64,000 nt of DNA from Siphonodentalium dalli. Taxonomy: Eukaryota > Mollusca > Scaphopoda > Gadilida > Siphonodentaliidae. The notes beneath the pieces are model-generated. The model was not told the origin of the DNA. It saw only the letters and a program-made list of their open reading frames with translations, and made no database searches. Positions within the stretch are counted from its first letter, which is position 1; the number at the start of each line of letters is the position of its first letter. The position numbers and the translations under genes are program-made. The stretch lies in the NCBI GenBank assembly GCA_032622095.1, contig CP136067.1, positions 129,291,990 through 129,355,989 on the forward strand, read 5' to 3'. Shown here piece by piece: positions 22,175-33,450 of this stretch.

Positions 22175-22630
22175 AGATCTACAATCCGATTAAGCGCCCC
22201 TCAATTACTATTTATTTTGATTCATGGGTAAAAAATATTTGATTCGAGTCGAGGAACCCACCTATAAAAGCTCAGAGTTATTAGATATCGGTTTTTGAAA
22301 TTTATTATTTTTCACCATCGAGAATTAATAGTGGCCCAGTAAACAGTCGACGAGCCGACCGTCTCGGACCAAATTACGGATGAAGATGGATAACTCTAAA
22401 ATCAAGAGGCTTTCTGTTGACTATGAGGCCAAATTTCGTCGAACAACATGTTGATAAATAACACGTTTCGGGAAATTTTTATACTATAGTTGACAGTGGT
22501 TAGCATTGTTTTTGGGCAATTAGTCGATTCTGATAATATAACTCAAGCGGCATTTCTAAAAATGTTGTTGTTGTTGTTGTTATTGTTGGAATATGATTAT
22601 ATGGGGACCATCGAATCGGAATGAGTACAT
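22175..22630 (+). mobile_element. 455-bp TTAA MITE nested in the composite element
   Basis: Left site degraded to ttga (22171-22174), right site TTAA (22631-22634). The body matches 61541-61994 closely (atttgattcgagtcgaggaa, cccacctataaaagctcag, ggtctcggaccaaatt, gatggataactctaaa, a GTT microsatellite, gaatcggaatgagtac). It also matches the outer parts of 6276-7685 in reverse, and a truncated copy at 56417-56760. Confidence 0.85.
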
Positions 22631-22738
22631 TTAATATCGCTAATATATGTTCTTGAATGTTTCGTAAAGACACCGATTCTTTCTAAAATCGCTCGGGTTA
22701 GCCAACCACCCCGAAAATGACAACTTTAGAACAAATAA

Positions 22739-23198
22739 GGAATCAGGGAGCTAAATGTGTTCCAGAGTCGGGGAGTGAGTACACCGTGGTGTAGGTAAAG
22801 GTGAAGGTAACTGAAGAATGACCTTCACCTGATACATGTGACACATTATTAAAGGATGATATCGTGTTTATTTGATTTGTATATCATATCTAAATAATTT
22901 AAACTGGTGAATTAATGGGGGAATGGCTTTTTGTGAGTGGGAAATTGATTTAACTAGCTGCTGTAGTTCTGGGTTTTTCAAGACCAAATTTGGCTGTGGG
23001 ATAGCCCTGTCGTACACTTGGGGATTTATTTTAAAAAGTAAACACATGACCTATGATTGTTCTTGCATTTTTCGTGATCAACTGGTGTCAATCTAGCTGG
23101 GGAAATACCAGTGGAATAGCCTGTAGGCTTCAATTCAGAGAATTCGGTCGGAACGTTAACACTGTCGCCTATGGGAAACCATTTAGTTCAGTGATTCC
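22739..23198. repeat. Left terminal direct repeat (460 bp)
   Basis: Starts ggaatcagggagctaaatg, ends gttcagtgattcc. Contains a small dyad, aggtgaaggt…accttcacct, near 22800-22830. The 75-codon frame 23053-23280 begins in it. Confidence 0.85.
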
Positions 23199-23394
23199 TA
23201 TAAGAAAAATTTCAATTTTACGAAATTTCACGTCTCGCCATGACAAGTTGTTAATTTCATATTTTCTTATTTTCAATTGACAATGGTGACATGTTGGACA
23301 GATTTAAAGAAGAAACTCCTGGATCCGTATGTAGATAGTAAAGAAAGTGATAAATCTGGGAATTATGCATGGGCAGTAGGTGCCATGAGGGGGT

Positions 23395-23555
23395 CAGGGG
23401 GTCTAAAGCCCCCCCCCAAATTTCGAGGTGTGCTAGCCCCCCCCCCCCCCCCCACATTGGGGAAAGCTGACAATGGTTGACCTGACAGCTTCCGGCACCC
23501 AGTAGCCCATATCGGGGATCGTAGCCCCACCCCAAGTTGGCGGGGGGGGGGTGAT
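23395..23555. repeat. C/G homopolymer-rich insert in the interior
   Basis: C runs near 23409-23417 and 23438-23454, and a G run near 23541-23550, around text that is partly self-complementary (gggg…cccc). The overlapping proline- and glycine-rich frames on both strands follow from these runs. Confidence 0.6.
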
Positions 23556-24098
23556 GGCATCAATACTAGAGTTACTGCCGTGCAAGACTGTCATGGCAGG
23601 TCTATTAAACATACATTATGTCCTGCCATCTGGTAAAATTGCATGTCTGGGGCTTTGTCTGATGTTGTATCATTATGTTTAGATATTTCAATTGACTTAT
23701 GGTTGCTTCATATTGCTATTAAAGTATTTTTTATTTAAATTTTCTGTTAATTTTGGTAAATTTTTATTATAAATTGCCAAATTCTGCACGAAAAGGGTTA
23801 AAATTGGACAATATATCACTCTCAGAATGTAGACTAACATTTCCTCTTCAATTTAGTAATATTATGGTATATAAGGGCATATTTCAGTTTGTACGAGATA
23901 CATCAGCCAGTAAAATTGAAAAAAGATCTTAATTTTTTGGTTTTATTTTGACGATTGACACTAATTTTCAGGAGGTCTCATATTGAAAAAATAAAACCAG
24001 TACTGCCCGATATAACCCATTTTTTTCGTTTCAGCAATGTCTATATTTGGATAAAATATTATAAGAAACGTTGTGTGGTACACATATACATATATATA

Positions 24099-24558
24099 GG
24101 AATCAGGGAGCTAAATGTGTTCCAGAGTCGGGGGAGCGAGTACACAGTGGAATGCTAAAGGTGAAGGTAACTGAAGAATGACCTTCACCTGATACATGTG
24201 ACACGTTATTAAAGGATGACATCGTGTTTATTTGATTTGTACATCATATCTAAATAATTTAAACTGATGAATTAATGGGGGAATGGCTTTTTGTGAGTGG
24301 GAAATTGATTTAACTAGCTGTTGTAGTTCTGGGTTTTTCAAGACCAAATTCGGCTGTGGGATAGCCCTGTCGTACACTTGGGGATTTATTTTAAAAAAGT
24401 AAATACATGACCAATGATTTTTCTTGCATTTTCGTGATCAACTGGTGTCAATCTAGCTGGGGAAACACCACTGGAATAGCCTGTATGCATCAATTCAGAG
24501 AATTCGGTCGGAACGTTAACACTGTCACCTATGGGAAACCATTTAGTTCAGTGATTCC
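24099..24558. repeat. Right terminal direct repeat (460 bp)
   Basis: Same length as the left copy with scattered substitutions and compensating 1-base indels. It is followed at once by ATAA and the rest of the host TIR element. Confidence 0.85.
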
Positions 24559-24599
24559 ATAACGGTATTTTTTCTTTAAAACATAATTTTACTTTACTA

Positions 24600-27343
24600 T
24601 AGCGCTATATCAATTCAGCGGGACCCACCAGTATCATGTCAAATCAGCGAGACCCACCAGTATCATGTCAAATCAGCGGGACCCACCAGTATCATGTCAT
24701 ATCAGCGGGACCCACCAGTATCATGTCATATCAGCGGGACCCACCAGTATCATGTCAAATCAGCGGGACCCACCAGTATCATGTCATATCAGCGGGACCC
24801 ACCAGTATCATGTCATATTAGCGGAACCACCAGTATCATGTCAAATCAGCGAGACCCACCAGTATCATGTCATATCAGCGGGACCCACCAGTATCATAGC
24901 ATTCAGCATGACCCACCAGTATCATGTCATATCAGCGAGACCCACCAGTATCATGTCATATCAGCGGGACCCACCAGTATCATGTCATATTAGCGGAACC
25001 CACCAGTATCATGTCAAATCAGCGAGACCCACCAGTATCATGTCATATTAGCGGAACCACCAGTATCATGTCAAATCAGCGGGACCCACCAGTATCATGT
25101 CAAATCAGCGGGACCCACCAGTATCATGTCATATCAGCGAGACCCACCAGTATCATGTCATATTAGCGCAACCACCAGTATCATGTCATATCAGCGGAAC
25201 CACCAGTATCATGTCATATTAGCGGAACCACCAGTATCATGTCATATTAGCGGAACCACCAGTATCATGTCATATTAGCGGAACCACCAGTATCATGTCA
25301 TATTAGCGGAACCACCAGTATCATGTCAATTCAGCGAGAACCACCAGTATCATGTCATATTAGCGGAACCACCAGTATCATGTCAAATCAGCGAGAACCA
25401 CCAGTATCATGTCATATTAGCGGAACCACCAGTATCATGTCAATTCAGCGAGAACCACCAGTATCATGTCATATTAGCGGAACCCACCAGTATCATGTCA
25501 ATTCAGCGGGAACCACCAGTATCATGTCATATCAGCGGAACCACCAGTATCATGTCATATTAGCGGAACCACCAGTATCATGTCATATTAGCGGAACCAC
25601 CAGTATCATGTCAAATCAGCGGAACCACCAGTATCATGTCATATTAGCGGAACCACCAGTATCATGTCAATTCAGCGAGAACCACCAGTATCATGTCAAA
25701 TCAGCGAGACCCACCAGTATCATGTCATATTAGCGGAACCACCAGTATCATGTCAATTCAGCGAGAACCACCAGTATCATGTCATATTAGCGGAACCCAC
25801 CAGTATCATGTCAATTCAGCGGGAACCACCAGTATCATGTCATATCAGCGGAACCACCAGTATCATGTCATATTAGCGGAACCACCAGTATCATGTCATA
25901 TTAGCGGAACCACCAGTATCATGTCAAATCAGCGGAACCACCAGTATCATGTCATATTAGCGGAACCACCAGTATCATGTCAAATCAGCGGAACCACCAG
26001 TATCATGTCATATTAGCGGAACCACCAGTATCATGTCAATTCAGCGAGAACCACCAGTATCATGTCAAATCAGCGGAACCCACCAGTATCATGTCAAATC
26101 AGCGGAACCCACCAGTATCATGTCAAATCAGCGGAACCCACCAGTATCATGTCATATTAGCGGAACCCACCAGTATCATGTCATATTAGCGGAACCCACC
26201 AGTATCATGTCAATTCAGCGGGAACCACCAGTATCATGTCATATTAGCGGAACCACCAGTATCATGTCATATTAGCGGAACCACCAGTATCATGTCATAT
26301 TAGCGGAACCACCAGTATCATGTCAATTCAGCGGAACCCACCAGTATCATGTCAAATCAGCGGAACCCACCAGTATCATGTCAAATCAGCGGAACCCACC
26401 AGTATCATGTCATATTAGCGGAACCCACCAGTATCATGTCATATTAGCGGAACCCACCAGTATCATGTCAAATCAGCGGAACCACCAGTATCATGTCATA
26501 TTAGCGGGACCACCAGTATCATGTCATATTAGCGGAACCACCAGTATCATGTCAAATCAGCGAGACCCACCAGTATCATGTCAAATCAGCGGAACCACCA
26601 GTATCATGTCATATTAGCGGAACCACCAGTATCATGTCAAATCAGCGGGACCCACCAGTATCATGTCAAATCAGCGAGACCCACCAGTATCATGTCAAAT
26701 CAGCGGGACCCACCAGTATCATGTCAAATCAGCGAGACCCACCAGTATCATGTCAAATCAGCGGAACCACCAGTATCATGTCATATTAGCGGAACCACCA
26801 GTATCATGTCAAATCAGCGGAACCACCAGTATCATGTCATATTAGCGGAACCACCAGTATCATGTCAAATCAGCGGGAACCACCAGTATCATGTCAAATC
26901 AGCGGGACCCACCAGTATCATGTCATATTAGCGGAACCACCAGTATCATGTCAAATCAGCGGAACCACCAGTATCATGTCATATTAGCGGAACCACCAGT
27001 ATCATGTCAAATCAGCGGGAACCACCAGTATCATGTCATATTAGCGGAACCCACCAGTATCATGTCATATCAGCGGGACCCACCAGTATCATAGCATTCA
27101 GCATGACCCACCAGTATCATGTCAAATCAGCGAGACCCACCAGTATCATGTCATATTAGCGGAACCACCAGTATCATGTCAAATCAGCGGGACCCACCAG
27201 TATCATGTCATATTAGCGGAACCACCAGTATCATGTCATATTAGCGGAACCACCAGTATCATGTCAAATCAGCGGGACCCACCAGTATCATGTCAAATCA
27301 GCGGGACCCACCAGTATCATGTCAAATCAGCGGGACCCACCCA
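24600..27343 (+). repeat. 28-29-bp minisatellite, about 95 units
   Basis: The unit is cagtatcatgtcatatcagc + gggacccac, with variants tattagcgg, aaatcagcg, attcagcg and a 28-bp form lacking one C. Since 28 and 29 are not multiples of three, each run stays open only in short stretches, which gives many look-alike frames (HQYHVI, PPVSC, TSIMS). Variant units are intermixed in blocks, as expected from unequal exchange: 5' third mostly gggaccc, middle mostly ggaacc. Two odd units with 'atagcattcagcatgaccc' (near 24895 and 27095) look ancestral. There are no unique spacers. Confidence 0.97.
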
Positions 27344-27875
27344 CCTAGTACAAACGCTATCGCATGCCAAATGGGGTGGGATGCTGAAAAATCGCAAGCC
27401 AATTTGCGCGCGATTTAGTTTGCCGTGTCCCGCGTGACTCAGCATCGCATGCGAATATGTTTCGATTGTAAAATTCAAAGAAATGTAACTCTAACATACC
27501 CGTTATTTAGTAAAAAATCATACCAAAAGAATGACACCACAAAGAGACACGTTTCAAAAACACTATAGGAAAAATCACTTTTAGGGTGGGTGGGCTTGGG
27601 GGAGGCGGACGGCACTGTCTAAGACCTGTTGGGAAATTGATATCGAGGCAGTCAGGTCGCGCCAGCGACCGCTGCCGCGGGGGCCTGATGGCTCATAAAA
27701 ACAACTCTATATATAAGCGCCCGCGGCTACCACTTTATAGCATCAAGGGTAGACTGAGCAAATCGAGACGGGATGCTGGTCCCGCCAAACTCTCCAGACG
27801 GCATCGACATATCAAAACGCATGCGATTCTCGCCTATCGTATCCGTATTTGGACGAGATTGTAAGACCATAGCCT
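27344..27875. other. GC-richer 0.53-kb segment interrupting the minisatellite
   Basis: The array stops at 27343 and resumes for about two units at 27876-27940, so this segment is either an insertion or a non-amplified part of the locus. Its second half (27580-27870) is much richer in G+C than its surroundings. It contains a TATA-like ctatatataagcgcc at about 27707 and dyads such as gtcgcgccagcgac. The 92-codon frame 27586-27864 is Arg-rich and matches nothing I know. Confidence 0.5.
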
Positions 27876-27940
27876 GACCCACCAGTATCATGTCAAATCA
27901 GCGGGACCCACCAGTATCATGTCAAATTAGCGCAACCACA
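27876..27940 (+). repeat. Distal remnant of the minisatellite
   Basis: About two units (gacccaccagtatcatgtca…) identical in type to the main array. Confidence 0.9.
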
Positions 27941-28374
27941 TAACCGCTTAGCATAACCGAAGCTCCTTTCGTAGCGCGCCACGTATAGAGTCGAATTAAA
28001 CCTTTCTATACTAAATACTAATTGACAAGTAGTGATCCCTTTGGCGCGTCTCCCACGGTGGTTACAAAAGATCATTGAAATTCGACATATGATGACAGAT
28101 ATAGAGTGTTCCAAATTTGTTACGGACGGACGGACGTCGGACGGACGGAACATTTATATACACACTCAATAATTCGTTTACGGAAGGTAACAATACAACC
28201 GTGCATGGTTATGTGTTGAATTTAATCTGGGGTTCGAATATGGTATGAACTGTAAACAATTAAGTATATCGTATCTATTAGCTCATTTTACCAATGGCCA
28301 TGGACTGTACTTCAAGGTTGGCCATTAGCTGTCGTATGTTAATTTATCCTGGACACCCCCAAACAAGTGAGTGA

Positions 28375-28975
28375 TAGACCATTCCAATATATATTGTTAT
28401 ACCCCCGCAAAGAGTTGTTGGGGGTATACTGGAATCAGCTTATCCGCCCGTCCATCGGGTCGTCTAGCCGTCCGTCCGGCTCGACGTCCGTGGACACAAA
28501 TTTGTCCGAGCTTTTATTCGTACATTTTTCGGTCATTTTTGTTAAAGCTTAGCATAGTTATTTAGTACCATGTGAACCTGTACACATGTGATTATGAGAT
28601 TCGTCAGACTTTTTTTGTGGAGTTATCCCCCTTTTTCGACTTTTCTCAAAATGCATAATTTTGTCTGAGTTTTGTCTGGACGTTTTCTCATAATGTTCCT
28701 GTTCAATCTGAATCCAATTTGTGAAAGATGTCAATCATCATGGGAACCTGTGTACCTGTGATTTTGAGTTCGGACCAAATATTTTTGACTGAGTTATGAC
28801 CATTTATCGACTGAGAATTCTCCAGATTTGAGTTTTTTTTTTGCCCAGTACTTTTCCAGTGAAACTACTGACCAATTCCAATGTATGGTAATGGTTACTT
28901 CATTGGAATAACATGTTGAATACGTGGGTATACATTACTCCCATCTGGAACAGGCCCGTCTCTAGTTATAGCTGA
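28375..28975 (+). repeat. Dispersed 'ttatacccccgcaa' block
   Basis: Starts ttatacccccgcaaagagtt…gggggtatactggaatcagc, followed by ccgtccgt-rich sequence (28440-28500), then two paragraphs of similar text each built on 'cctgtgtacctgtgatt…' (near 28575 and 28745). I associate this layout with a repeat common in mollusc genomes, unsearched. A ggacggacgg tract at 28120-28150 is a separate short piece. Confidence 0.55.
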
Positions 28976-29029
28976 GTGGTGGAATCAATTCAGCATAGAA
29001 AGGGTTAAACTAAAGTCCTGCTGTGGTAT

Positions 29030-29300
29030 GCGGAGCACGTATTGTGAATAGCAACCATTGAACTGTAACTCAAGGCTATGTCCGCTTGCTGCGACTTTCT
29101 GTTTCCCTGCAACAATCACACGCGTTCATCGTTCGATAGACATTAAATATAAAATTCTCATTGTGTTTGTATAATTGACGATAGGAATCTCGACTGTTTA
29201 GCCAGTATTCTGAGATACATTAAGCATATATAACCATAATTGATTTAGTCTAGCCTTCCCTGAACAAACATATGTGTACATATTGTCATTGTACACCTTT
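29030..29300 (+). repeat. Local duplication, copy with the empty TTAA site
   Basis: Matches 30085-30735 after removal of 30163-30558: aacaatcacacgcgttcatc, gttcgatagacaTTAAatat, aaaattctcattgtgtttg, aattgatttagtctagcc, tgtgaaatgttg. The TTAA at 29143-29146 is single, which shows the site before insertion. Confidence 0.85.
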
Positions 29301-29491
29301 GTGAAATGTTGTCTAGGTGCACACTTTGCTACAATTTGCTGATATTTCAAATTGCAAATTCTCGAAATATTTCTAAACAGAGCTCATTCGTAATAGAATA
29401 TCTTCCAAATGTTTAGTTTCACATTTCCATGAAAATAATTTAAATGTCTATTTTAACATACATGTAGACCAATCCTGAGTACACATTTTAA

Positions 29492-29995
29492 AGATACGGT
29501 TGGCCTTGGCGGTGGGTATGCTGTGAAAATATTTCCACCCGTCAAAAACCGCCACAAACAGAAAGAACATCAAAATGTAGACAGACTTTGTCCGTATACA
29601 AATAAGAAATATCGCATAAACAGTATGTTATTGTCATATGTTTGTTTGACCAGTGTTATGTAAACAAAAGCTTAAAAAGTTACTTTTCTGGTGTTTGTTT
29701 ATATTATGATGGTAAACATAAAGAGCGTTCTTTGTTGGTGAATTCCTGATATGGAACTAATAAAGAGCGTTTATGCCATTTGTGTGTGATTAGCCAGTAG
29801 TTTGTGCTGTCTTCTGTAACACAATCAGGCTCTTGCTTAGGTAAAATATAGTAGGTCTTTATGATGACATGCTGTTTACGCGATGGTCATGGTAGGCCCT
29901 ATATATGAACGAAACTGTGTGCGTTTTAATGTTTTTCTGTTTACGGTGATTGGAACAAATATGAATATTTTCGACAACTAAGGCCTCACGTGCCT
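29492..29995 (+). mobile_element. TTAA MITE of the 505-bp family, copy 2
   Basis: TTAA at 29488-29491 and 29996-29999. Starts agatacggttggccttgg, has ggcggtgggtatgctgtg and ccgtcaaaaaccgcc, with two ataaagagcgtt motifs at 29718 and 29760, and ends gcctcacgtgcct. Length 504 bp. Confidence 0.9.
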
Positions 29996-30084
29996 TTAAC
30001 TGACTGGGAGAATCCATCTTGTATAGCAATGGTTACCATACGGTCCCGCGGCTGTCTGAGGAGTGAATAGTAACGTGTAGTAAG

Positions 30085-30735
30085 TATCGAACAGGCTTTC
30101 AATGCTAAGACATTGCGCTTCACTGGAACAATCACACACATGCATCGTTCGATATCCATTAACCCTTTACCCAACAAACCGGCCAACACCGGCCAAATAA
30201 AGCTTCAACAGCCTAAAATATCTTCGGTCTGTCTCAATAGAACCATACAAATATGGATATCATTGGAACCGGCTCCTTGACCACATTGTGATAGTTACAG
30301 TTATGCCCTGTGCCAATGCATTCTCTTATATATGCGAGTCGACCATAGGTCGCCTCGCATATATAAGAGAATGCATTGGCCTAAACAAAATCTTTTTTTA
30401 ACACTTTTTACCATTTTTTCTTACATTCTTTAACAATTTTATAATTTTTAATGTGTTAAGCCAATGCATTCTCTTATATATGCGAGGCGACCTATGGTCG
30501 ACTCGCATATATAAGAGAATGCATTGGCACAGGGCCCTTCTGTTGGGTAAAGGGTTAAATATAAAATTCTCATTGTGTTTGTATCATAATTATTCTGAGG
30601 TAACATAAGCATGTATAATCGTAATTGATTTAGTCTAGCCTACACTGTCAAAACCTCCGTCCAGTCTGCATATATATATTAACAGTGTACACCCTTGTGA
30701 AATGTTGCCTATGTGCACATATTGATAATATTTTA
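30085..30735 (+). repeat. Local duplication, copy with the filled site
   Basis: Second copy of the 29030-29300 block, carrying the foldback insertion 30163-30554. Confidence 0.85.
30163..30554. mobile_element. Complete TTAA foldback element with paired hairpins (392 bp)
   Basis: TTAA at 30159-30162 and 30555-30558. Termini ccctttacccaacaaaccgg and the inverted tgttgggtaaaggg. Hairpins at 30313-30379 and 30461-30527 sit in the order tgtg-hairpin-gcctaaac … aatgtgttaag-hairpin-cacaggg. A unique arm, 30180-30305 (gcttcaacagcctaaaatat, ggaaccggctccttgac), is shared with 57522-57922 in reverse orientation. The empty paralogue at 29143 proves the TTAA duplication. Confidence 0.95.
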
Positions 30736-30739
30736 GACT

Positions 30740-31410
30740 TCTGCCGATCATTCAAAATGAAATTCAAAAATGATTCAAAACAAATGTTGTAGTTTCACCG
30801 ATCGACTGAAAATGTTTACAAGCACATTACAAGCACATTTGCTAAACTTTCAAGGAAGTTAATCCAAGTTTCATTGTCTTCGCGAGCCACCAGCTGATTG
30901 AACATCACACCTTGTCACGTATCCAGCTTATGTTTCTTATCCAGAGCTCTCGAGTGTTAACATATTTTTTCTCGGAAACTGCAACCATCAATAATTGATT
31001 TTCTGTAATTTTGAGTTTCTATGATATTGATATGTCTGTGGATCGTATAAATAATGAGATGTAATAATTATTAGTCGGTAACTTATCTCACAATTACAGC
31101 TTAATCATTATAACATGCATGTACCTCCAGTTATTTAATACTAAATTAACAAATGGCATCACTGATAATATCAGTTTCTGCAACATTGAGTCCTATATTT
31201 CGACAATCGCTGTTTGGACGACTTTTTATATCGATAGGAAGCAGTTAGTTATTAATTATTCTCATCCCTCTATTATTGTTTATCACACAATAGAACTGTT
31301 GATGGCTTGCTTCATTGGAAGGACACATCTGCAGATGATTAGCTATGTAAACACCATTACAATAAATACAAGTAATCACTCTCTCCACCAATCGATACTA
31401 ATGCCATCAG
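30740..31410. other. No recognised gene
   Basis: The 98-codon plus-strand frame 31119-31415 has no family resemblance. AT-rich. Confidence 0.35.
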
Positions 31411-31414
31411 ACTA

Positions 31415-31520
31415 ACGGTAATATCATCACCATTATCGTTATCATTATCATCATCGTCGTCGTCATCGTCATCACCACAACCACCATCACCATTACATCC
31501 ACCATCATCATCGTAATCGA

Positions 31521-31553
<33 letters not shown>

Positions 31554-32036
31554 AACCATCATTATCTTCACAACCACCATCACCATCACAACCACCATCA
31601 TTATCATCATCAGCAGCAGCAGCAACATCAGCATCACTATCATCACCCTCACAATCGTCTTCACCATCATCATCATCATCAGAATCAGAATCAGAATCAG
31701 AATCATCAGAATCGTCTGCATCATCATCATCATCATCATCACGATCATCTTACATCATCATCATCATCATCATCATCATCATAATCAGCATCACATTCAT
31801 CTACATCATCATCGTCATCATCATCATCATCATCATCATCACACTCGTCTTCGTCGTCATTATTATCATGATCACAATCGTCTTCATCGTCACCATCAGC
31901 ATCATCATCGCAATCGTCTTCATCGTCGTCACGACCATCATCATTACTATCATCATCATCATCATCACTATCACCACAATCTTCACCGCCGCCACACCCA
32001 TCACCATCACCACCACCACCACCACAACAACCTGCA
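31415..32036. repeat. ATC/CAT compound microsatellite, about 620 bp
   Basis: Long runs of atc/cat with interruptions (gtcgtcgtc, accaccatc, agcagcagc, agaatcagaatc). The Met/Val/Ile-rich minus-strand frames at 31407-32037 are simple translations of it and are not genes. Confidence 0.97.
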
Positions 32037-32604
32037 CATAATTGAAGTTGTATATGTATATGCTATCATAATTACACCCACTTCATTTTCTATAGTAAAT
32101 TGCCGTTGAGTTTAACAAAGCTAATGTAATTATATCGGATAATTACATTAGGTCGAGATTTTATCAGTGCAACAAAAACGACCCAAAAGGATGAAATTTT
32201 TAATTAATGTTTACCGTTAGATGTCCCCAAACATTGTACCAGTCCCGTGAGAAAACTGCAACATATTTTCCCCTTCGTCTCGGTGTAACGATATGTTACA
32301 AAGCGTTTCATAATTTCTGAGATTCCACAGAGACTGGCCCTACAAACTGAAACTTACAAAGTCCCCGTAAAAAAAATGCAGCATTCATCAAAATTTATTA
32401 ATGTTTTGTTTCGTCCTTGACATACGTTCGGGAAAAACCCACTCGATCTGCAGATCGATCGATATTATTCGGACGGGAATGCAGCGAGTTGTTTTCGGCT
32501 CAAGTCTGGTCTGTTATTTGAGAACATATAGTTCCTTGTTTCAATCGTATTTTAAGGGCGAATATGTTTTTAAAATCAATATTTAACAATCGATGGCATA
32601 ATTA

Positions 32605-32760
32605 TAAGGAATAATCTCGGTTTCCTAATGTAATTACACAGTCTAAAGGCATATGCCGAATCACAAACTCTTATAAAATCGCTTCGCGATTTATAGGTTT
32701 GTGATTCGGCATATGCCTTTAGACTGTGTAATTACATTAGGAAACCGAGATTATTCCTTA
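32605..32760. repeat. Nearly perfect 156-bp hairpin
   Basis: The arms taaggaataatctcggtttc … gaatcacaaactc and the reverse complement pair almost without mismatch, with the centre tataaaatcgcttcgcgatt itself a dyad. The right end runs into tccttaaa. It has no homologue elsewhere in the window except a short piece at 32122-32155 (taatgtaatta…taattacatta). Confidence 0.95.
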
Positions 32761-33085
32761 AATAATCATGTGTTGGGTTCAGGGATGTTACAGCGAATTT
32801 ATCTGGAGAAACCATTTAAGGCCGTTGAAAAGGGCATGCTATTTGGAACGCCACTCTTTCATACGTAAGTGCGGCAAACACACGGTGTGCAATTCAAGCG
32901 GGCTGCAAATAAAATTCCATAACAATGATATAAGGCTGGCATTCAAGAGGAGTAACGAAGCTGGAAAATCGGTGTATGCACGCCTCCACTGAGGTTCACC
33001 CTAATTGAGACCCTAGCTATTACCCTGGTGTTAATGTACGTGTCGCATATCTAACTGTAATGTCATTGACCGATTATCTACGTAA

Positions 33086-33250
33086 TACCCTAATTAATCG
33101 ACTCCATAACCACAGCATAATTATGGGTAACTTTTCAGGATTTAGCTCGGGGAGAGCTTTCCGATGAATGGCAACAAGCCATATTTCCGACTAAATCCTG
33201 AAAAGTTACCCATAATTCTGCTGTGGTTATGGAGTCGATTAATTAGGGCA
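33086..33250. repeat. Long hairpin, second copy of the 4933 family
   Basis: Arms ctaattaatcgactccataa…gggtaacttttcaggattta and the reverse complement. The loop region carries gatgaatggcaacaagccat as at 5040. The arms match more cleanly than in the 4933-5104 copy. Confidence 0.9.
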
Positions 33251-33322
33251 TTACTGTACGTAACTAGGTGTGGGGCCACCTTTCACTGCAAGTGAATCCA
33301 GTTATTGTGATGTCTATATTAA

Positions 33323-33450
33323 CCCTTTCAGTGCCAAGTCCGATTTAAGAGCTCTTTCCATCAATGTATCACATTATTATAATCAATAAATTTGAAAAAT
33401 GATCAAGGAAATATGGGCTGATACAAAAATCGGACTTGGCACTGAAAGGG
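33323..33450. mobile_element. 128-bp TTAA MITE
   Basis: TTAA at 33319-33322 and 33451-33454. Perfect 20-base terminal inverted repeats ccctttcagtgccaagtccg / cggacttggcactgaaaggg, preceded and followed by one more paired stretch (at). AT-rich middle. The terminal ccctttc is shared with the foldback family, suggesting the same transposase. Confidence 0.92.

Larger units (their letters stand above)
22739..24558. mobile_element. Element with 460-bp terminal direct repeats (LTR-like)
   Basis: Direct repeats at 22739-23198 and 24099-24558 are both exactly 460 bp and about 95% identical by eye. Each starts ggaatcaggg and ends tgattcc. The element is flanked by ATAA at 22735-22738 and 24559-24562, and the unoccupied paralogue near 39596 reads aactaataacggtac with a single ATAA. 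The structure fits an LTR-type insertion with a 4-bp target duplication, but termini are GG…CC and not TG…CA, and I see no primer-binding site or polypurine tract. The 900-bp interior (23199-24098) has no gag/pol. It holds one 67-codon frame and C/G homopolymer runs. Confidence 0.8.
22105..27940. mobile_element. Composite TIR element (seed family, copy 1) with nested insertions and an expanded terminal array
   Basis: Pieces at 22105-22170 (aaatcgacc, tggctaaaattttgcaaaca), 22635-22738 (gttcttgaatgtttcg … gaaaatgacaactttagaac) and 24559-24580 (ataacggtattttttctt) line up in order with 39425-39615 of the intact copy at 39176-39698. They are separated by a MITE (22175-22630) and a terminal-direct-repeat element (22739-24558). 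After that come the minisatellite and a last short run of it at 27876-27940. The left end and right terminus are lost. This alignment fixes the insertion points. Confidence 0.8.

Noticed and set aside
22739-24558. Standard autonomous LTR retrotransposon or endogenous retrovirus
   Set aside because: The 900-bp interior has no gag, protease, reverse transcriptase or integrase motifs and no usual priming sites. Only the terminal-repeat structure is claimed.
24636-27094. Set of 60-136-codon ORFs (HQYHVI, PPVSC, TSIMS repeats)
   Set aside because: All are frames of the 28-29-bp tandem unit. Frame changes follow the loss of one C in the unit.
24600-27343. CRISPR-like array with 28-29-bp repeats
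   Set aside because: Units follow each other with no unique spacers, variants are intermixed as in a minisatellite, and the surroundings are eukaryotic transposons without cas genes.
31407-32037. Met/Val/Ile-rich minus-strand ORFs resembling membrane proteins
   Set aside because: Direct translation of an ATC microsatellite; no non-repeat residues of interest.
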